A DNA stretch of 64,000 nt from Pelobates cultripes (taxonomy: Eukaryota; Chordata; Amphibia; Anura; Pelobatidae), in NCBI GenBank assembly GCA_933207985.1, contig OW240915.1, positions 278,861,953 to 278,925,952 of the forward strand. The letters run 5' to 3'. The translations under genes were made by a program, and so were the position numbers. Below are positions 43,916-57,240 of the stretch, in pieces (positions within the stretch are counted from its first letter, which is position 1; every line of letters starts with the position of its first letter). Below the pieces are notes generated by a model. That model had not been told where the DNA came from. It made no database searches and was given only the letters and a program-made list of their open reading frames with translations.

Positions 43916-46900
43916 TAAACTCAAGAGGCAGCAACTGCCCAGAGAACCTGCCTTGCAAAGACTTCGAATTGAAGTGCATTGGGAAGTCTGTGATTGGATA
44001 GCTATAGAAAGTCAGGAGAGAGGTGGTGGTGGATGGGGACCTGAAGGAGGGGGGTGCTTACAAAGGCTTCAGACTGGGGTTTATGGGGATTTATAAAATT
44101 TCATAAAATTGTATGTTTTTCTGTGCTTGGAGAGATTCTATTGTTTGTGTGTGGGAGTGTCACATGTTGTAACTATATAGGTATTGGTCTGTAACATTGT
44201 CACCCTGTGCCCCATCAGGTCCAGATGGGTGTTCCTCTTGCATGGGGACTTGTATAAGAGGCCAGCTGTGGCTCCATTACAATCTGTTCCTGCTTGCCCT
44301 CGACATAGAGTCTCTTCTCATGTGTGGGGGAAACGGCTGTATCTACACTTGGGATTGCTATATCACTATACTTCCCTGGGATTATAATCACTAAACTCTT
44401 TTAAGAGCTGTTCCCGCTATGCTCTCTGAGAGTAGGAGAGGTCTGCCCACTGGAAGCTGGATCCTGGTCTTGGGTCTAGGGTGGGTGAAGGACGGCGAGA
44501 CCCCGGCGCAGCTGCATCGCTGGAAGTAGGGTCTGCAGTGCTTATGGTGTCTGGTGGAGGGCTGGAATTCCTCGGTGAGCACTAGGAGCATTGATTGCCG
44601 GAGGCACTCGGTCGGAGTGCCAGGCGGTCCGTCACAAACGTCTTGTCCAATTACAAGAAGCATTGATTGACAGGGTTATGCACTAAACACAGAGTTTTGT
44701 CTGGATGGACAAAATCTGGTGAAAATGGCTGAATTCTGACAGGAATGGCAACTCTCATATTTACTAAAGTCAAATCTAGTCAAAATTCAATCAGATTTCA
44801 ATCATTGTCATCCTTCCGTTTTTTAATTCTTAGTCCTATTCCCAATGCCCACACATGGGGGTTCTATGCCCCTAACATTAGTTGATGTCCAATTGCTGCC
44901 CAGTCGCTAGTTTTAAATTCTTAGTAGATATGACATCCAGCAAGTGGGCGTAGGGAGGTTTATAACATCCCTTATAGTAATATATTTTTTCATTGACCCT
45001 ATAGGCATTTTTATAGATTTTTTTAATTGTCACAAGGTAATATCCCAAAACGCAGAGGTTAAAACAGCAAGGGACAAGTCAAGGATATAACGTATTACGT
45101 GGCCTTAGAATGGCCGGACTAAACGTTAGTCCGAGATAAAGCGTAGTGAGAGTCATGACGAGGTCAGGGTAATAGAGAGACCGCAAAAACAAGAACTAGC
45201 CAGAGTCAAGTAAACGACAATCGGAGATGTAGGCAAACAAGACAGGAAAGGGTTAAAGATAAATTCAGAGTCAGGAACAAACTAAAGTCAATACCAGAAT
45301 AAGAGTACTGATGTAGCGCGCCACGGGTAACCCGACTAGTTACCTCCGCTAATTCTTTTACTCAGCCACTATGGAACCATTAAAACATGGAGACATCCAT
45401 TCTCCCAGTATCCAGACGAAACATAGTTCTGGAAGTCAACTGATTTATTTTCGACCACACATGGGCTTTTATGTACAAACCCCTACATCGGGTCTCCAAT
45501 ACAATAACACAGAGGTTTCAATTCCAACATCCTCTGTGCCTGAGAGACAATTGCGTGCGAAAAACCTATTCAATTATCTCTCAGGTACAGAAAATCGATA
45601 CAAAATATACAGTACCCCAAAAGTTCCCCAACCACAACTAGGAACCACACAAATGTTATATCCCTGGAAAGCACCGATCTGAGTGTATAACATCACTCAG
45701 ATCGGTTTGGTGAAACGGGAATGCCACCGGGTTAAAGTTTTGACTGGCCGGACACGAGGCGCTAGCCCAAAATAGTTCCAGGAAAATAGGTGTCCTGGCC
45801 TGTCACCGGGGTTTGTGCAAGTGCCACCCGTAAAGAGTTCCAGGCACTAGATGACCAAGTGCCGCTGCCCATGTTCGGAAGCAGGGGATGTGGGGGGAGT
45901 ATTCATTAATTACTTCCCTTGCGGTTTCGCACTTAAGTTTCTGGTGTAATGGGTTTGATCCAGCTAAAATTCAGACCTACCGGTAATTCAGGGTCATTTA
46001 GAGTCTGAATTGCAAAATCCAGACGTTGTTAAAGAGGATGAACAATTTCCGTATTTTGCAGTTTATATAACCCTTATGCAGCCAGATTGTTTTGCCGTGT
46101 TCAGTACAGAGCCATTCAGACTAGTGAATAAATCTGTGAGAATTTCACGTCCTTCTGTAATACATAAGGACGTTGAAAGTTAAGAACTAAGTCTGACTCA
46201 GTATTCACAGTAGAAGCACCGTATAGCGGCTCTCAGTTTAATGTAAAGGTATACTTAACCATGCAATGAAAATTTTGCAGTTTCTTCAAAACAGCAAAGT
46301 TTTACGTAGCGGGAGCTATAAGCCATGGACACTACAAACAGATCATTTCACTAGGTGCCTATAGTGTCTCTGTAGGAGTGCATTTTCTACACAATAAGGT
46401 ATATTATCCTATCCAGATAGTACTTTCTTCAGAACACAATACCGTTCTTTGTATTGCAGGAATCTGAAGTTATCTGTAGCTGGTCTCAAAAGGTACAATT
46501 TCCCCCAAATTTACATACCGGTAATTAAAAGGAAAGTGCTTGTGATGTTTTTTTTTATAATTTTTTTTTTGTTAGGGTACAAGCAATTTGGGGTATATTC
46601 CGTTAATGTATATATCTCTTACAGCTGTTTGATAACATTTTTTAGATGTTATATTGCAGATAGGAGGGAATTGAAGAAACTATGTGCAATGGTAATTACT
46701 GATGTAGGTTTTTGCAAGGCTGATAGGGATTGTATAACGATATAACCTAGATAACATTTTACGTTGTGGTTGTTGGCGGTGTGCATGATTTGATGATAAG
46801 GATGGCGAGAATGCTTTCAGTATATAGGGCACACCATGTGTTCAAATCAGACATGCTTTATTTTCCAGTTGCTTTACATTTCAAAGACAACATTACATTT

Positions 46901-47867
46901 TTCAGACATAAAACGTGCCACGCAGGTTCATGGCGGTGAAAATAAAAACAATGCCCAATCCGGAGGAATCATGCATTCGCAATGCCTAACAATGCAGACA
47001 GAATAAAGTTGAGACTGAATGACAAAGGAGAGGCTTTTGACAAAGAAGCTTTTATCCTGCATGTTACTGATGCACGATGAACTAATCCTCTCTGCAACTG
47101 TTCAACCCATTGCACGAGCAAGGCTATTCTTTCCTCGCATCTTTTACCACTCAGGCAATATAGTAAAACACGTTTACAAATATAGTACCCAGTCAACTTT
47201 TTTGTTCTTTTTGTTTCTTTATCAATAACGTTTTCTAGTCTAGCTGTGAATGTTAATTTATGCAATTTATGGCAACTACCAAATGCAACATGTAGACTGG
47301 ACACAGAAGAGACTCAATAGATTATGATAGTGAACAATTGCAAGGTTATATTCAGGGCTCAAAGTTGTCCCTCCCTCACTAGCCATTGGCTAGTGAAAAT
47401 TCAGCTCTAGAAAGTAGAAATGTACCGCTGGTGCGTGCCGCAGACCTTCCAATATTGCAGTGGCTAGTAGCTTTTAGGCTTGTCCAGTAGCATAGGATTT
47501 AAAATTCTGACTGACTGCTGGTGAGTCTGCTAGAGACTTGCTGACCCATCTGTTGTCAAGCATTGTTCGGCAGTCATACTGATGGTAAATACCATCTGCA
47601 TTTAACAATAATAATGCTCTCTGTGAGATGCCAAGCTCATTCCATTGTTTGCATGACTGCTGACCAAAGCTGTACATCTTTTGATTTGTGTTGACATTTC
47701 AGAGAAATTTCCAGCTCAATATTTGTAACAGAGAAATATGCACTATAGAAACAAAGAGATGTATCAAAGTATCATGTTCTGAAAATGGTGGCAGTCCCCA
47801 ATGGAAACCACTGGTGACTCCTCCTATTTTGTTTCAGAAGAGAACATTTCTAAAAATGTCTCTAAGG
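43916..47867. other. Copy B equivalents of 24063-28012
   Basis: These are the same unclassified retroelement-like, LTR-fragment and repeat segments as in copy A, with few substitutions and single-base indels (for example an extra G near 46311). No additional gene. Confidence 0.6.
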
Positions 47868-49117
47868 TAGCGTTCCGCCAAAATTTCGGGAAACAAAATG
47901 GCCGCCACGATAATTAAGGCGGGCGGCGAGGGACCGCTCTCCCCTGCTCAGCTCCCTCGCGCGTACAGCAGTGATGCCAGAGCTGGAATGTGACGTCACT
48001 GTCTCCAGCATCACTAAGAGGCACGCGAGGGAGCTGAGCAGATAGTTCACTGCTCCCTCACCGCCCGCACTGTACACCCACCAGCCACTCAGCCAAGCAG
48101 CCCCACTGGACCCCAGGGACTGCACGCCAGCCGTTCAGCCCATCTGCCCTACTGGACCCAGGGACTGCACGCCAGCCGCTCAGCCCAGCAGCCCCACTGG
48201 ACCCCAGGGAAATAGAGAAGCCATGCCAGCACTCCCAAAGGTAGAGAGGCTGGATGGAGTGAAATTTAAAAATAAAAAAAATTGTGTGTGTGTCTGTTAA
48301 GGAGTTGGTATGTGTGTTTGTCAGTGAGTGTGTGTGTTGGTTACTGAGAGTGTATGGGTGTTTGTCAGTGAGTGTGTATTTGTGCGTGTCAGTGAGAGTG
48401 CATGTCAGTGTGTGTGTGTATGTGTATTTGTCAGTGAGAGTGTATATGTGCTCGTCAGTGAGAGTATGTATGTGTTTGTCAGTGAGAATGTATGTGTGCT
48501 TGTCAGTGAGAGTATATATGGGTTTGTATGTGTGTCTGTCAAAGAGTATGTATGTCTGAGTGTGTCAGTGTGTGTATCTGTGTGTCAAATTTTGTGTATG
48601 TGTCACTGTTTGTATCTGAGTGTGTGTGTATACGTCAGTATGTGTGTACTGGTGTGTGTGTGTATGTGCCAGTGTATATCAGTGTGTTTGCATGTGCCTA
48701 TGTGTGCGTGTGTCAGTGTGTGTATGACACTGTGTGTATCTCAGTGTGTGCATGAACCAATGTGTGTATCTGTGAGTGTAGGTGTGTGTATATTTAACTG
48801 TGTGTATCTGAGTGTGTGCATGTTTGTGAGCCAAGATGTGTGTATGTGCATGTGTATCTGAGTGTGTGTATCTGTGTGTCAAGGTGTGTGTGTGTGTATA
48901 TGTGTGTATCTGTGTGCCACTATGTGCCAGTGTGTGTATCTGTGTGTCAGATACACACACACACACACAGATACACATTGACACACAATGACACATACAA
49001 ACACGGATACACAAACTTTAACACACAGACACACATTTATTTATGGGGTAGGGGGGTCCACAATATTGATACACTATGTCAAAGGGTTCCACTGGAAAAA
49101 TTAATTGGGAACCCCTG
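47868..49117. mobile_element. hAT-like element, copy B (uninterrupted)
   Basis: CTCTAAGG flanks at 47860-47867 and 49118-49125. It contains the palindrome and TG/CA tract and the empty insertion site TGTGTCAC at 48599-48606. At 1250 bp it is the pre-insertion form of 28013-30481. Confidence 0.85.
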
Positions 49118-49478
49118 CTCTAAGGTGTGTGAAGGCCAATCATGAGTATATTGTTGCTTTCTGCAAACTTTCCTCATCAGCAATATGCACTATATTGGTT
49201 TTGCACATTCTGTTTAAATTAGAATTTATTGAAACATTCTGTTTTAATTAGAATTCAGAACCCCCTGCTCTATTAACGGCCTGTTAGATTCTGCAAGAGC
49301 CTCCTCTGTGTGAAGTTAAATTAACAGAGCAGGAGACACAAATTTCTAAAGTAAACACACTGTACTGATTTATATGCAAATTGTGTGAGTCCCAGCTAGA
49401 GGAGGTGTGGCTAAGAAGTAAAGCAGAGTCCAGCGAGACTAACGGTTGGTTTTCAAACATGACAACCAAAGTTGCATG

Positions 49479-49893
49479 TACACTGATCAGCTACAGCAAT
49501 AAAACCACTGTCAGATGAAGTGAATAACATTTATTATATTGTTACAAAGACACCTGTTCATATATTGGGCAGCAAGTGAAGAGTTGGTTCTTGATTTTCA
49601 TGTGTTGGAAGCAGGATAAATGGGCAAGTGAAAAGATCTGAGTCACTTTGACAAGGGCAAAATAGTTATGGCTAGACGACTGGGTCGGGGTACCTCCAAA
49701 ACTGTGCTTTTGGGGTGTTCCCGTTACCTACCAAAAGTGGCTTAAGGAAAAAATCTGGTGAACTGGTGTAATGGTCATGGGCGTCCAGGGCTCATTGATG
49801 CATGCGGGGAGTGAAGGCTAGCTCGTCTTGTCCAATCACGCAGATGAGCTACTGGAGCTCAAATTTGTGCTAGTGCTGGGCATTATAGAAAGG
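49479..49893 (+). pseudogene. Tc1/mariner-like transposon 5' part, copy B
   Basis: Counterpart of 30829-31245, with the same terminus, the same MARRLG- and TYQKW-coding blocks and the same missing catalytic region. Confidence 0.75.
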
Positions 49894-50199
49894 TTTAAGA
49901 AACACAATGCTAATCAGTTTTTCTTTCAATACTTGATCAAAGAGTATACTAAAAAATATTTTTGATGTGACAGTTTATGTGACAAAAATGTAATTATTTC
50001 AACATTATCGGAGTAGCTGCAGGGGGGGTCTGGTTGCTGACATGCTTCTAAACATGCTTCTAAACACCCTGCTTATTTACAAACATTCTCTATGTACAAA
50101 GTCTGTGGTGTGCTTGTACTCTTCCTGTATAGTGGTGAAAAGGATGTTCATGCCCACTCAGCCTGAGTACTATTGATCATATTCCCCTTTAATCCCACA

Positions 50200-50791
50200 T
50201 TAAAGGATCACTATAGGGTCAGGAACACAAACATGTATTCCTGACCCTATAGTGTTAACACCACCATCTAGCACCCCTGGGTCCCTCATGTCTCCATAAA
50301 TATAGTAAAAATCTTACTGTATTCAAATCAGAAGCTGTAACTCTGCATGCTGTTAGACTCAGAAAAACAAGCAGTCTGCTCACAGTGGTGGCCTGATCCA
50401 ATCACAATGCTTCCCCATAGAATTGCCTGAGACTGACAAAGAGGCAGATCAGGGCCAGAGCCAGCATGATTTAAACACAGCCGAGGCCAATCAGCATCTC
50501 CTCATAGAGATGAATTGAATCAATGAATCTCTATGAGGAAAGCTCAGTGTCTGCATGCAGAGGGAGGAGATACTGAATGTTTGGATGCATTTTAGGCAGC
50601 CATGACCCAGGAAGGATCTCTAACAGCCATCTGAGGAGTGACCAGTGAAGTTAACACTAGGCTGTAATGTAAACACTGCATATTCTATGAAAAGTTAGTG
50701 TTTACAGCAAAAAGCCTGAAGGTAATGATTCTACTCACCAGAACAAATTCAATAAGCTGTAGCTGTTCTGGTGACTATAGTGTCCCTTTAA
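50200..50791. mobile_element. T2/Kolobok-type MITE, copy B
   Basis: Counterpart of 32220-32806. TTAA is present at both borders. Confidence 0.85.
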
Positions 50792-52146
50792 CCCCTTCAT
50801 GACGGAGTCAATAGTGCACGTTCTGATCAAAACAAAACGTAAACAAAAACTGGAATTTGCGCTATATGTCTGTTCAACCGTAATTCACCGCTGTCACATT
50901 AAGTGCACTCACACTTATTATATATAATTTTGTTCAGGAGAAACAGGGCTTTCATTTATCATTAACTATTCATATATGGAACATAATTTATTATGAATAA
51001 AATTGAACCCCTTCAGGACGGAGTCAATAGTACACGTTCTGATCAAAACAAAACGTAAACAAAAACTGGAATTTGCGCTATATGTCTGTTCAACCGTAAT
51101 TCACCTCTTTCATATTAAATGTACCCACACTTATTATATATAATTTTGTTCAGGAGAAACAGGGCTTTCATTTCATATCAAACATTTATATATGAAACAT
51201 AATTTATTATGAATAAAATTAAAAAAACTGTGAGACATTTAAAAAAATTTTAAAATTTGTAGTTCCGCCTCACATTTTAGCTATAAATGTCATAATACTG
51301 TTAGGTTTTACTGCAAAAAATGCACATATTTGTAATCAGCGATGTCTCACGAGCACAACAGTACCCCCCATTAACAAGTTTTATGGTGTTTTGGAAAGTT
51401 ACAGGGTCAAATATAGAACGTTTCATTTTCACATTGAAATTTGTCAGATTAGTAATGCTACCTTTGAGACGGTGTGGTAGCCCAGGAATGAGAATTACCC
51501 CCATGATGGCATACCATATGCAAAAGAAGAAATGCAAAAGAATGAAATGCAAGCCATATGTGACTCTCTAACTTTCCAAAACACCATAAAACCTGTACAT
51601 GGGGGGTAATGTTATTCTCGGGAGACTTTACTAAACACAAATATTAGTGTTTTAAAACAGTAAAACATGTTACAACAATAAAATAGTCCATAAAAGTGCC
51701 GTTTGTTTGTAAAAAATGCAAAAAACTTCACTTTTACTTAAAATATCATTGTTGTAATACAATTAACCAGTTTTAAACACTAATATTTGAGTTCAGCGAA
51801 GTCTCCCGAGTAAAACAGTACCCCCTATGTACAGGTTTTATGGTGTCTTGGAAAGTTACAGGGTCAAATATAGTGCTTGCGAATTAAATTCTCTGCACTT
51901 TCTCCCTGTGTTGTCAGACATGTCAATCAAATTTTAATTAATCAAATTACATAATTATGTTACAAAATTACTTAAATATACACGTAGCATTTTAATATAT
52001 ATGCATTTATAGGTATTTAAATTCTATGTGTATACTAATGTAATCTTTTATGTAATTATATGTATTTATCTATATATATTTGTGGTTATTTGTATTTTAT
52101 ATATAGATAGATATATATAGAATGTCATTCTAAGTGTATTTTGTTA

Positions 52147-52203
<57 letters not shown>

Positions 52204-52780
52204 ACAAAATACAGTTAGAATGAAATACATATGAATATATAATTTATATTAAAAATTTTTATTTTATTTATTATTGTAATTTACGTATATATATATATAA
52301 TATTTGTGTATATATCTATTATATATATAATATATACACATATTATATATATGTAACGTCATTCTAAGTGTATTTTAATATTAACATATATACTAATATT
52401 AGTATTAAAATACACTTTGTATGACGTTACATATATATATGTATATATATTATATATATATAATATATATACATATATTATATATATATAAAAACTTTTA
52501 ATTTATTTTAAAACATGTTTAATTATTTTTTTTTACTTTCCCACCAGCAGGGGGACTGTCTGATATTTCAGACAGTCCCCCTGCTGGCAGATCCACAGCC
52601 AGCTATAGGGGGCCATATTTGCCGGGGGAGGGCTGCCTGGGCTGTCAGGCAGCCCTCCAGAAGAGGATCGCGGCGGAGGTGAGTAGATCTCATCTCCTGG
52701 GGGCTTAAGCCGTTATGGCGTTCTATGCCGCCGCAACGGCTTTAAAGCCCTTTAAACCGGCAAGGCGTTAAGGGGTTTAA
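50788..52780. mobile_element. TTAA-target (piggyBac-like) element, complete, copy B
   Basis: It runs from TTAACCCCTTCATGACGGAG to GGCGTTAAGGGGTTTAA. Near the right end are a hairpin, GGGGGACTGTCTGATATTTC / GACAGTCCCCCTGCTGG, and a CCGCCGCAACGGC block. An AT-rich inverted repeat around ACGTCATTCTAAGTGTATTT lies at about 52355-52430. No transposase. This shows what the truncated copy A version should have looked like. Confidence 0.75.
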
Positions 52781-53283
52781 AAAATGTGAGAAAATACGAT
52801 TTTTTTTTTTTAAATTTGTATTTCCGTCTGACATTTTAGCTGTGAATGCAGGGCTCGAGTCCTGCAGGAACGCATGGGAACGGCCGTTCCCGCTAGTGAT
52901 CCTGCAGGACGGGTGTTCACAGGGGGCGCAACGTATATCAATGGTATAATGGCTGTCACGATGCAGGAGATGTGCCTGCTCACACTACTTTCCCCCGCGG
53001 TAGTTTACTGAGGAGTGAAGACTGCAGTGGGCGGGGCGTTTTACATCACTTCCTGTCAGACCCTGCTAGAGGATTACCGAGCAGGGAGAGCTAAAAACAT
53101 CACTTTTCGGCTACTTACACCACCAATGGTAAGCAGCCATGTTTTATTTTATTTTTCATGATATAATTATGCATCTAGCACAGAGCTCCACAGAGCTAAA
53201 TCTTACAGTTCATGTGGAGCTCTGTGTTTTATTGGTCCAACAGTGCCACCTCACTTCTATTCTTCTGATGCTTCCTCTCCCCC

Positions 53284-54490
53284 CATCACTAGCAGCCATC
53301 CAATCTCCCCATAACTAGCAGCCATCCAATCTCCCCATCACTAGCAGCCATCCAATCTCCCCATCATTAGCAGCCATCCAATCTCCCCATCACTAGCAGC
53401 CATCCAATCTCCCCATCATTAGCAGCCATCCAATCTCCCCATAACTAGCAGCCATCCAATCTCCCCATCACTAGCAGCCATCCAATCTCCCCATCACTAG
53501 CAGCCATCCAATCTCCCCATCACTAGCAGCCATCCAATCTCCCCATCACTAGCAGCCATCCAATCTCCCCATCACTAGCAGCCATCCAATCTCCCCATAA
53601 CTAGCAGCCATCCAATCTCCCCATCATTAGCAGCCATCCAATCTCCCCATAACTAGCAGCCATCCAATCTCCCCATCATTAGCAGCCATCCAATCTCCCC
53701 ATCACTAGCAGCCATCCAATCTCCCCATCATTAGCAGCCATCCAATCTCCCCATAACTAGCAGCCATCCAATCTCCCCATCACTAGCAGCCATCCAATCT
53801 CCCCATCACTAGCAGCCATCCAATCTCCCCATCATTAGCAGCCATCCAATCTCCCCATCACTAGCAGCCATCCAATCTCCCCATCACTAGCAGCCATCCA
53901 ATCTCCCCATCATTAGCAGCCATCCAATCTCCCCATCACTAGCAGCCATCCAATCTCCCCATCATTAGCAGCCATCCAATCTCCCCATAACTAGCAGCCA
54001 TCCAATCTCCCCATCATTAGCAGCCATCCAATCTCCCCATAACTAGCAGCCATCCAATCTCCCCATCACTAGCAGCCATCCAATCTCCCCATCCACTAGA
54101 GCCATCCAATCTCCCCATAACTAGCAGCCATCCAATCTCCCCATCACTAGCAGCCAATCAATCTCCCCATAACTAGCAGCCATCCAATCTCCCCATCATT
54201 AGCAACCATCCAATCTCCCCATAACTAGCAGCCAATCCAATCTCCATAACTGCTTGTCATCAATCTCCCCATCACTAACTGTAATCCAATCTCTCCCCAT
54301 AACTTGCTTGACCAAATCCAATCTCCTATAACTAAGCAGCCATCAATCTCCCCATCACTAGCAACCATCCAATCTCCCCATACCTAGCAGCCATCCAATC
54401 TCCCCATCACTAGCAGCCATCCAATCTCCCCATCACTAGCAGCCATCCAATCACCCCATCATTAGCAGCCATCCAATCTCCTCACCTTCG
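53284..54490. repeat. 26-bp minisatellite, about 45 copies
   Basis: The unit CCATCCAATCTCCCCATCAC + TAGCAG repeats head to tail with very little length variation until about 54240. After that units become irregular up to about 54850. Three variants differ at one site: CATCACTAG, CATAACTAG and CATCATTAG. Confidence 0.95.
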
Positions 54491-54850
54491 CCCCATCACT
54501 AGCAGCTATCCCCTTTCCCCCATCACTAGCAGCCATCATCCTCTCCCCTATCATTAGCAGCCATCCGCCTCTCCCCATCACTAGCAGCCATGCTTCACTC
54601 ACCCCTATCACTAGCAGCCATCTCCTTCTCCCCCATCACTAGCAGCCACACATTCTCCCCATCACTACCCACCATTACTCTCACCCCTATCACTAACAGC
54701 AATCCTCCTCTCTCTGTTACTAGCAGCTATCATCCTCTCTCCCTCCCATCACATGCAGCCATCCCCCTCTCTCCCTCCCATCACTAACAGCCATCCCTTA
54801 TCTCCCCCTATCACTAGCAGCCATCCCTCTCCTCCTCTCATCACTAGCAG
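54491..54850. repeat. Degenerate edge of the 26-bp array
   Basis: Units with TCACTAGCAGCCATC spaced by variable CTCTCCCC-type sequence, indicating an older, decayed part of the same array. Confidence 0.85.
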
Positions 54851-55250
54851 TATATGTCTGTTTGTGTATGTCTCTGTAGGACTTTCGTCTGTTTGTCTCT
54901 GTATGACTGTGTGTAAATCTCTGTATGACTGTGTCCGTATGTCTCTGTCTAACTGTGTCTGTATGCCTTGTTCTGTATGACTTTATCTTTATGTCACTGT
55001 ATGACTATGTCTTCATGTCTCTGTATGACTGTTTGCATGTCTCTGTATGACCGTCTGTGTGTCTCTGTATGACCGTCTGTGTGTCTCTGTATGACCGTCT
55101 GTGTGTCTCTGTATGACCGCCTGTGTGTCTCTGTATGACTGTCTGTGCATGACTGGTTGCTTGTATGACTGTGTTTGTTTGTGTACCTTTTATGACTGTG
55201 CCTGTATGGTTGTGCCTTTATGCATGTATGTATTTGTACCTGTATATCTA
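54850..55250. repeat. TGTCTCTGTATGACTG-type tandem repeat
   Basis: Units of about 24-25 bp, best preserved at 55040-55140 (GTGTCTCTGTATGACCGTCT). Non-coding. Confidence 0.85.
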
Positions 55251-55261
55251 TGTCTGTTGAG

Positions 55262-55460
55262 TTTGGGAGGAAAAAGCCAGGCAAAGGGGCTCGTGGTGGG
55301 AGAAAGAGACACAGAAAGTGGCTGGGGGAAAGAAAGAGACACACAGAGGGGCTGGGGGGAAGAAAGAGACACAAAAGGGCTGTGAGGAGAAAAGAGACAC
55401 ACAAAGGGGCTGATGAGGAACTAAGAGAAACACAAAGGTTGTGGTAGGAAGAATGAGATA
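55262..55460. repeat. Purine-rich GAAAGAGACACA minisatellite
   Basis: Five to six units of about 38 bp with AGAAAGAGACACA and GGGGCTG. The opposite strand resembles the pyrimidine array at 36921-37720. Confidence 0.8.
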
Positions 55461-55639
55461 TACAAAGGGCCGGGAGAGGGAACACAGAGTGTGCTGGGCC
55501 CCCGTGTGCACCGGCTGGCTCTCTCCACCATACCACCGGACCACCAGGCGATCTCCCCCCTCCCTGGCAAGGTAAGAAGCAGGGAAGGGGGAATAAAAAA
55601 AATATATAAACACATAAATTTAAAAAAAAAAAATGCTTC

Positions 55640-56700
55640 CACTCCTATCATCCAGCACACGCACACATCATCCAGCACACACACACAACATCCAGCACAC
55701 GCACACACACACACACACACATCATCCAGCACACACACATTTTCCAGCACACACACAGATCTTCCAGCACACACACACTGCATTCATTACACACAATCTG
55801 CACTTACTACAAACACACTACATTCATTATACACACTCTGCACTCACTACACACATTGCATTCATTATACACACTCTGCACTCACTACAAACACACTACA
55901 TTCACTATACACACTCTGCACTCACTACATTCACTATACACACTTTGCACTCACTACATTCACTATACACACTCTGCATTCATTATGCACACACTGCATT
56001 AATTGTACACACTCTGCCAAGGCTGCCATCAGAAATTTTGGGGCCCCTGACACAGTTCAAAGTGTGGGCCCCCTGGGCCCGCCCCCGAGTCTGCCCCCGC
56101 AGGTGAACATATAGATAGCTATAATCACTATCTATATGTGCACAAATGAGCAGTCCGGGCCCCAAGACCGCCAGGCCCATGATACTCTGCACTCACTCGG
56201 CCCTGCACTCTGCACTCACTACACACACTGCATTCATTATGCACACTCTGCACTCACTACAAACACACTACATTCACTATACACACTCTGCACTCACTAC
56301 ATTCACTATACACAATCTGCACTCATTACAACCACACTACATTCACTACACACACTGCACTCACTACATTCACTATACACACTCTGCACTCACTACAAAC
56401 ACACTACATTTATTATACACACTCTGCACTCGCTACACATTACATTTATTATACACACTGCACTCACTACAAACACACTACATTCATTATACACAATCTG
56501 CACTTACTACAAACACAATACATTCATTATACACACTCTGCATTCACTACAAACACAATGCATTTATTATACACACTCTGCATTCACTACAAACACAGTA
56601 CATTTATTATTCACACTGCACTCACTACAAACACACTGCATTCATTATACACACTCTGCATTCACTACAAACACACTACATCATTATACACACCCTGCAC
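55640..56700. repeat. CA-rich and ATTCATTATACACACT tandem repeats
   Basis: CATCCAGCACACACAC units at 55650-55780. Then about 20-40-bp units of TACATTCATTATACACACTC plus TGCACTCACTACAAACACAC follow to 56700, interrupted at 56010-56190 by unrelated GGGGCCCC-rich sequence. ORFs rich in His/Thr/Tyr/Ser are repeat artefacts. Confidence 0.9.
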
Positions 56701-57120
56701 TGCACTATATGCATAGGAGTGTAAATGGGACTTCCCACACTTTTTTCCCCAGGACTTGACCCCTGTGTGAATGTCATAATGCTGTTAGGTTTTACTGCAA
56801 AAAAATGCACATATTTGTAACCAGTGATGTCGCACGAGTACAACAGTATCCCCCATTAACAGGTTTTATGGTGTTTTGGAAAGTTACAGGGTCAAATATA
56901 GAACGTTCCATTTTCAAATTGAAATTTACCAGATTAGTAATGTTACCTTTGAGACGGTGTGGTAGCCCAGGAATGAAAATTACCCTCATAATGGCATACC
57001 ATTTGAAAAAGTAGACAACCCAAGGTATTGAAAGTGGGGTATGTTTAGTCTTTTTTAGTAGCCACTTAGTCACAAACACAATATTTTATTTATTAATTTT
57101 ATTTATTATTGTAATTATAC

Positions 57121-57123
<3 letters not shown>

Positions 57124-57158
<35 letters not shown>
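57124..57158. repeat. (AT)n microsatellite
   Basis: Pure AT run directly before the sequence containing the perfect inverted repeat. A similar AT run lies on the other side at 57438-57480. Confidence 0.9.
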
Positions 57159-57161
<3 letters not shown>

Positions 57162-57240
57162 AATCCAATGGCTAGGCACTCCTCCTTGAACTGGGCTTTC
57201 AAAAAGTATTATCCTGCCTAGGTGCATCCCGCGTTAAATA

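Larger units (their letters stand above)
39445..52296. repeat. Segmental duplication, copy B
   Basis: Direct repeat of 19599-34326, beginning immediately after the N gap. It lacks the hAT at 28709-29952 and about 0.7 kb corresponding to 31391-32080. It gains a 7-bp repeat unit near 42260 and some TG-repeat sequence near 48376-48420. Homology ends in the AT-rich tract near 52290, where copy B continues into the rest of the TTAA element. Confidence 0.95.
52849..56765. mobile_element. hAT-like element, 3.9 kb, filled with minisatellites
   Basis: The ends are CAGGGCTCGAGTCCTGCAGG and, reverse complemented, CAGGGGTCAAGTCCTGGGG. The 8-bp duplication TGTGAATG lies at 52841-52848 and 56766-56773. 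There is no transposase. The interior is mostly four tandem arrays (26-bp, TG-rich, purine-rich and ATTCA(C/T)TATACACACT types). Confidence 0.9.

Noticed and set aside
53284..54490. Regularly spaced 26-bp repeats suggesting a CRISPR array
   Set aside because: Units are head to tail with no unique spacers, in a eukaryotic repeat-rich context inside a hAT-like element.
55491..56759. 200-residue His/Thr/Leu-rich ORFs
   Set aside because: Products of the ATTCATTATACACACT tandem array in two frames.
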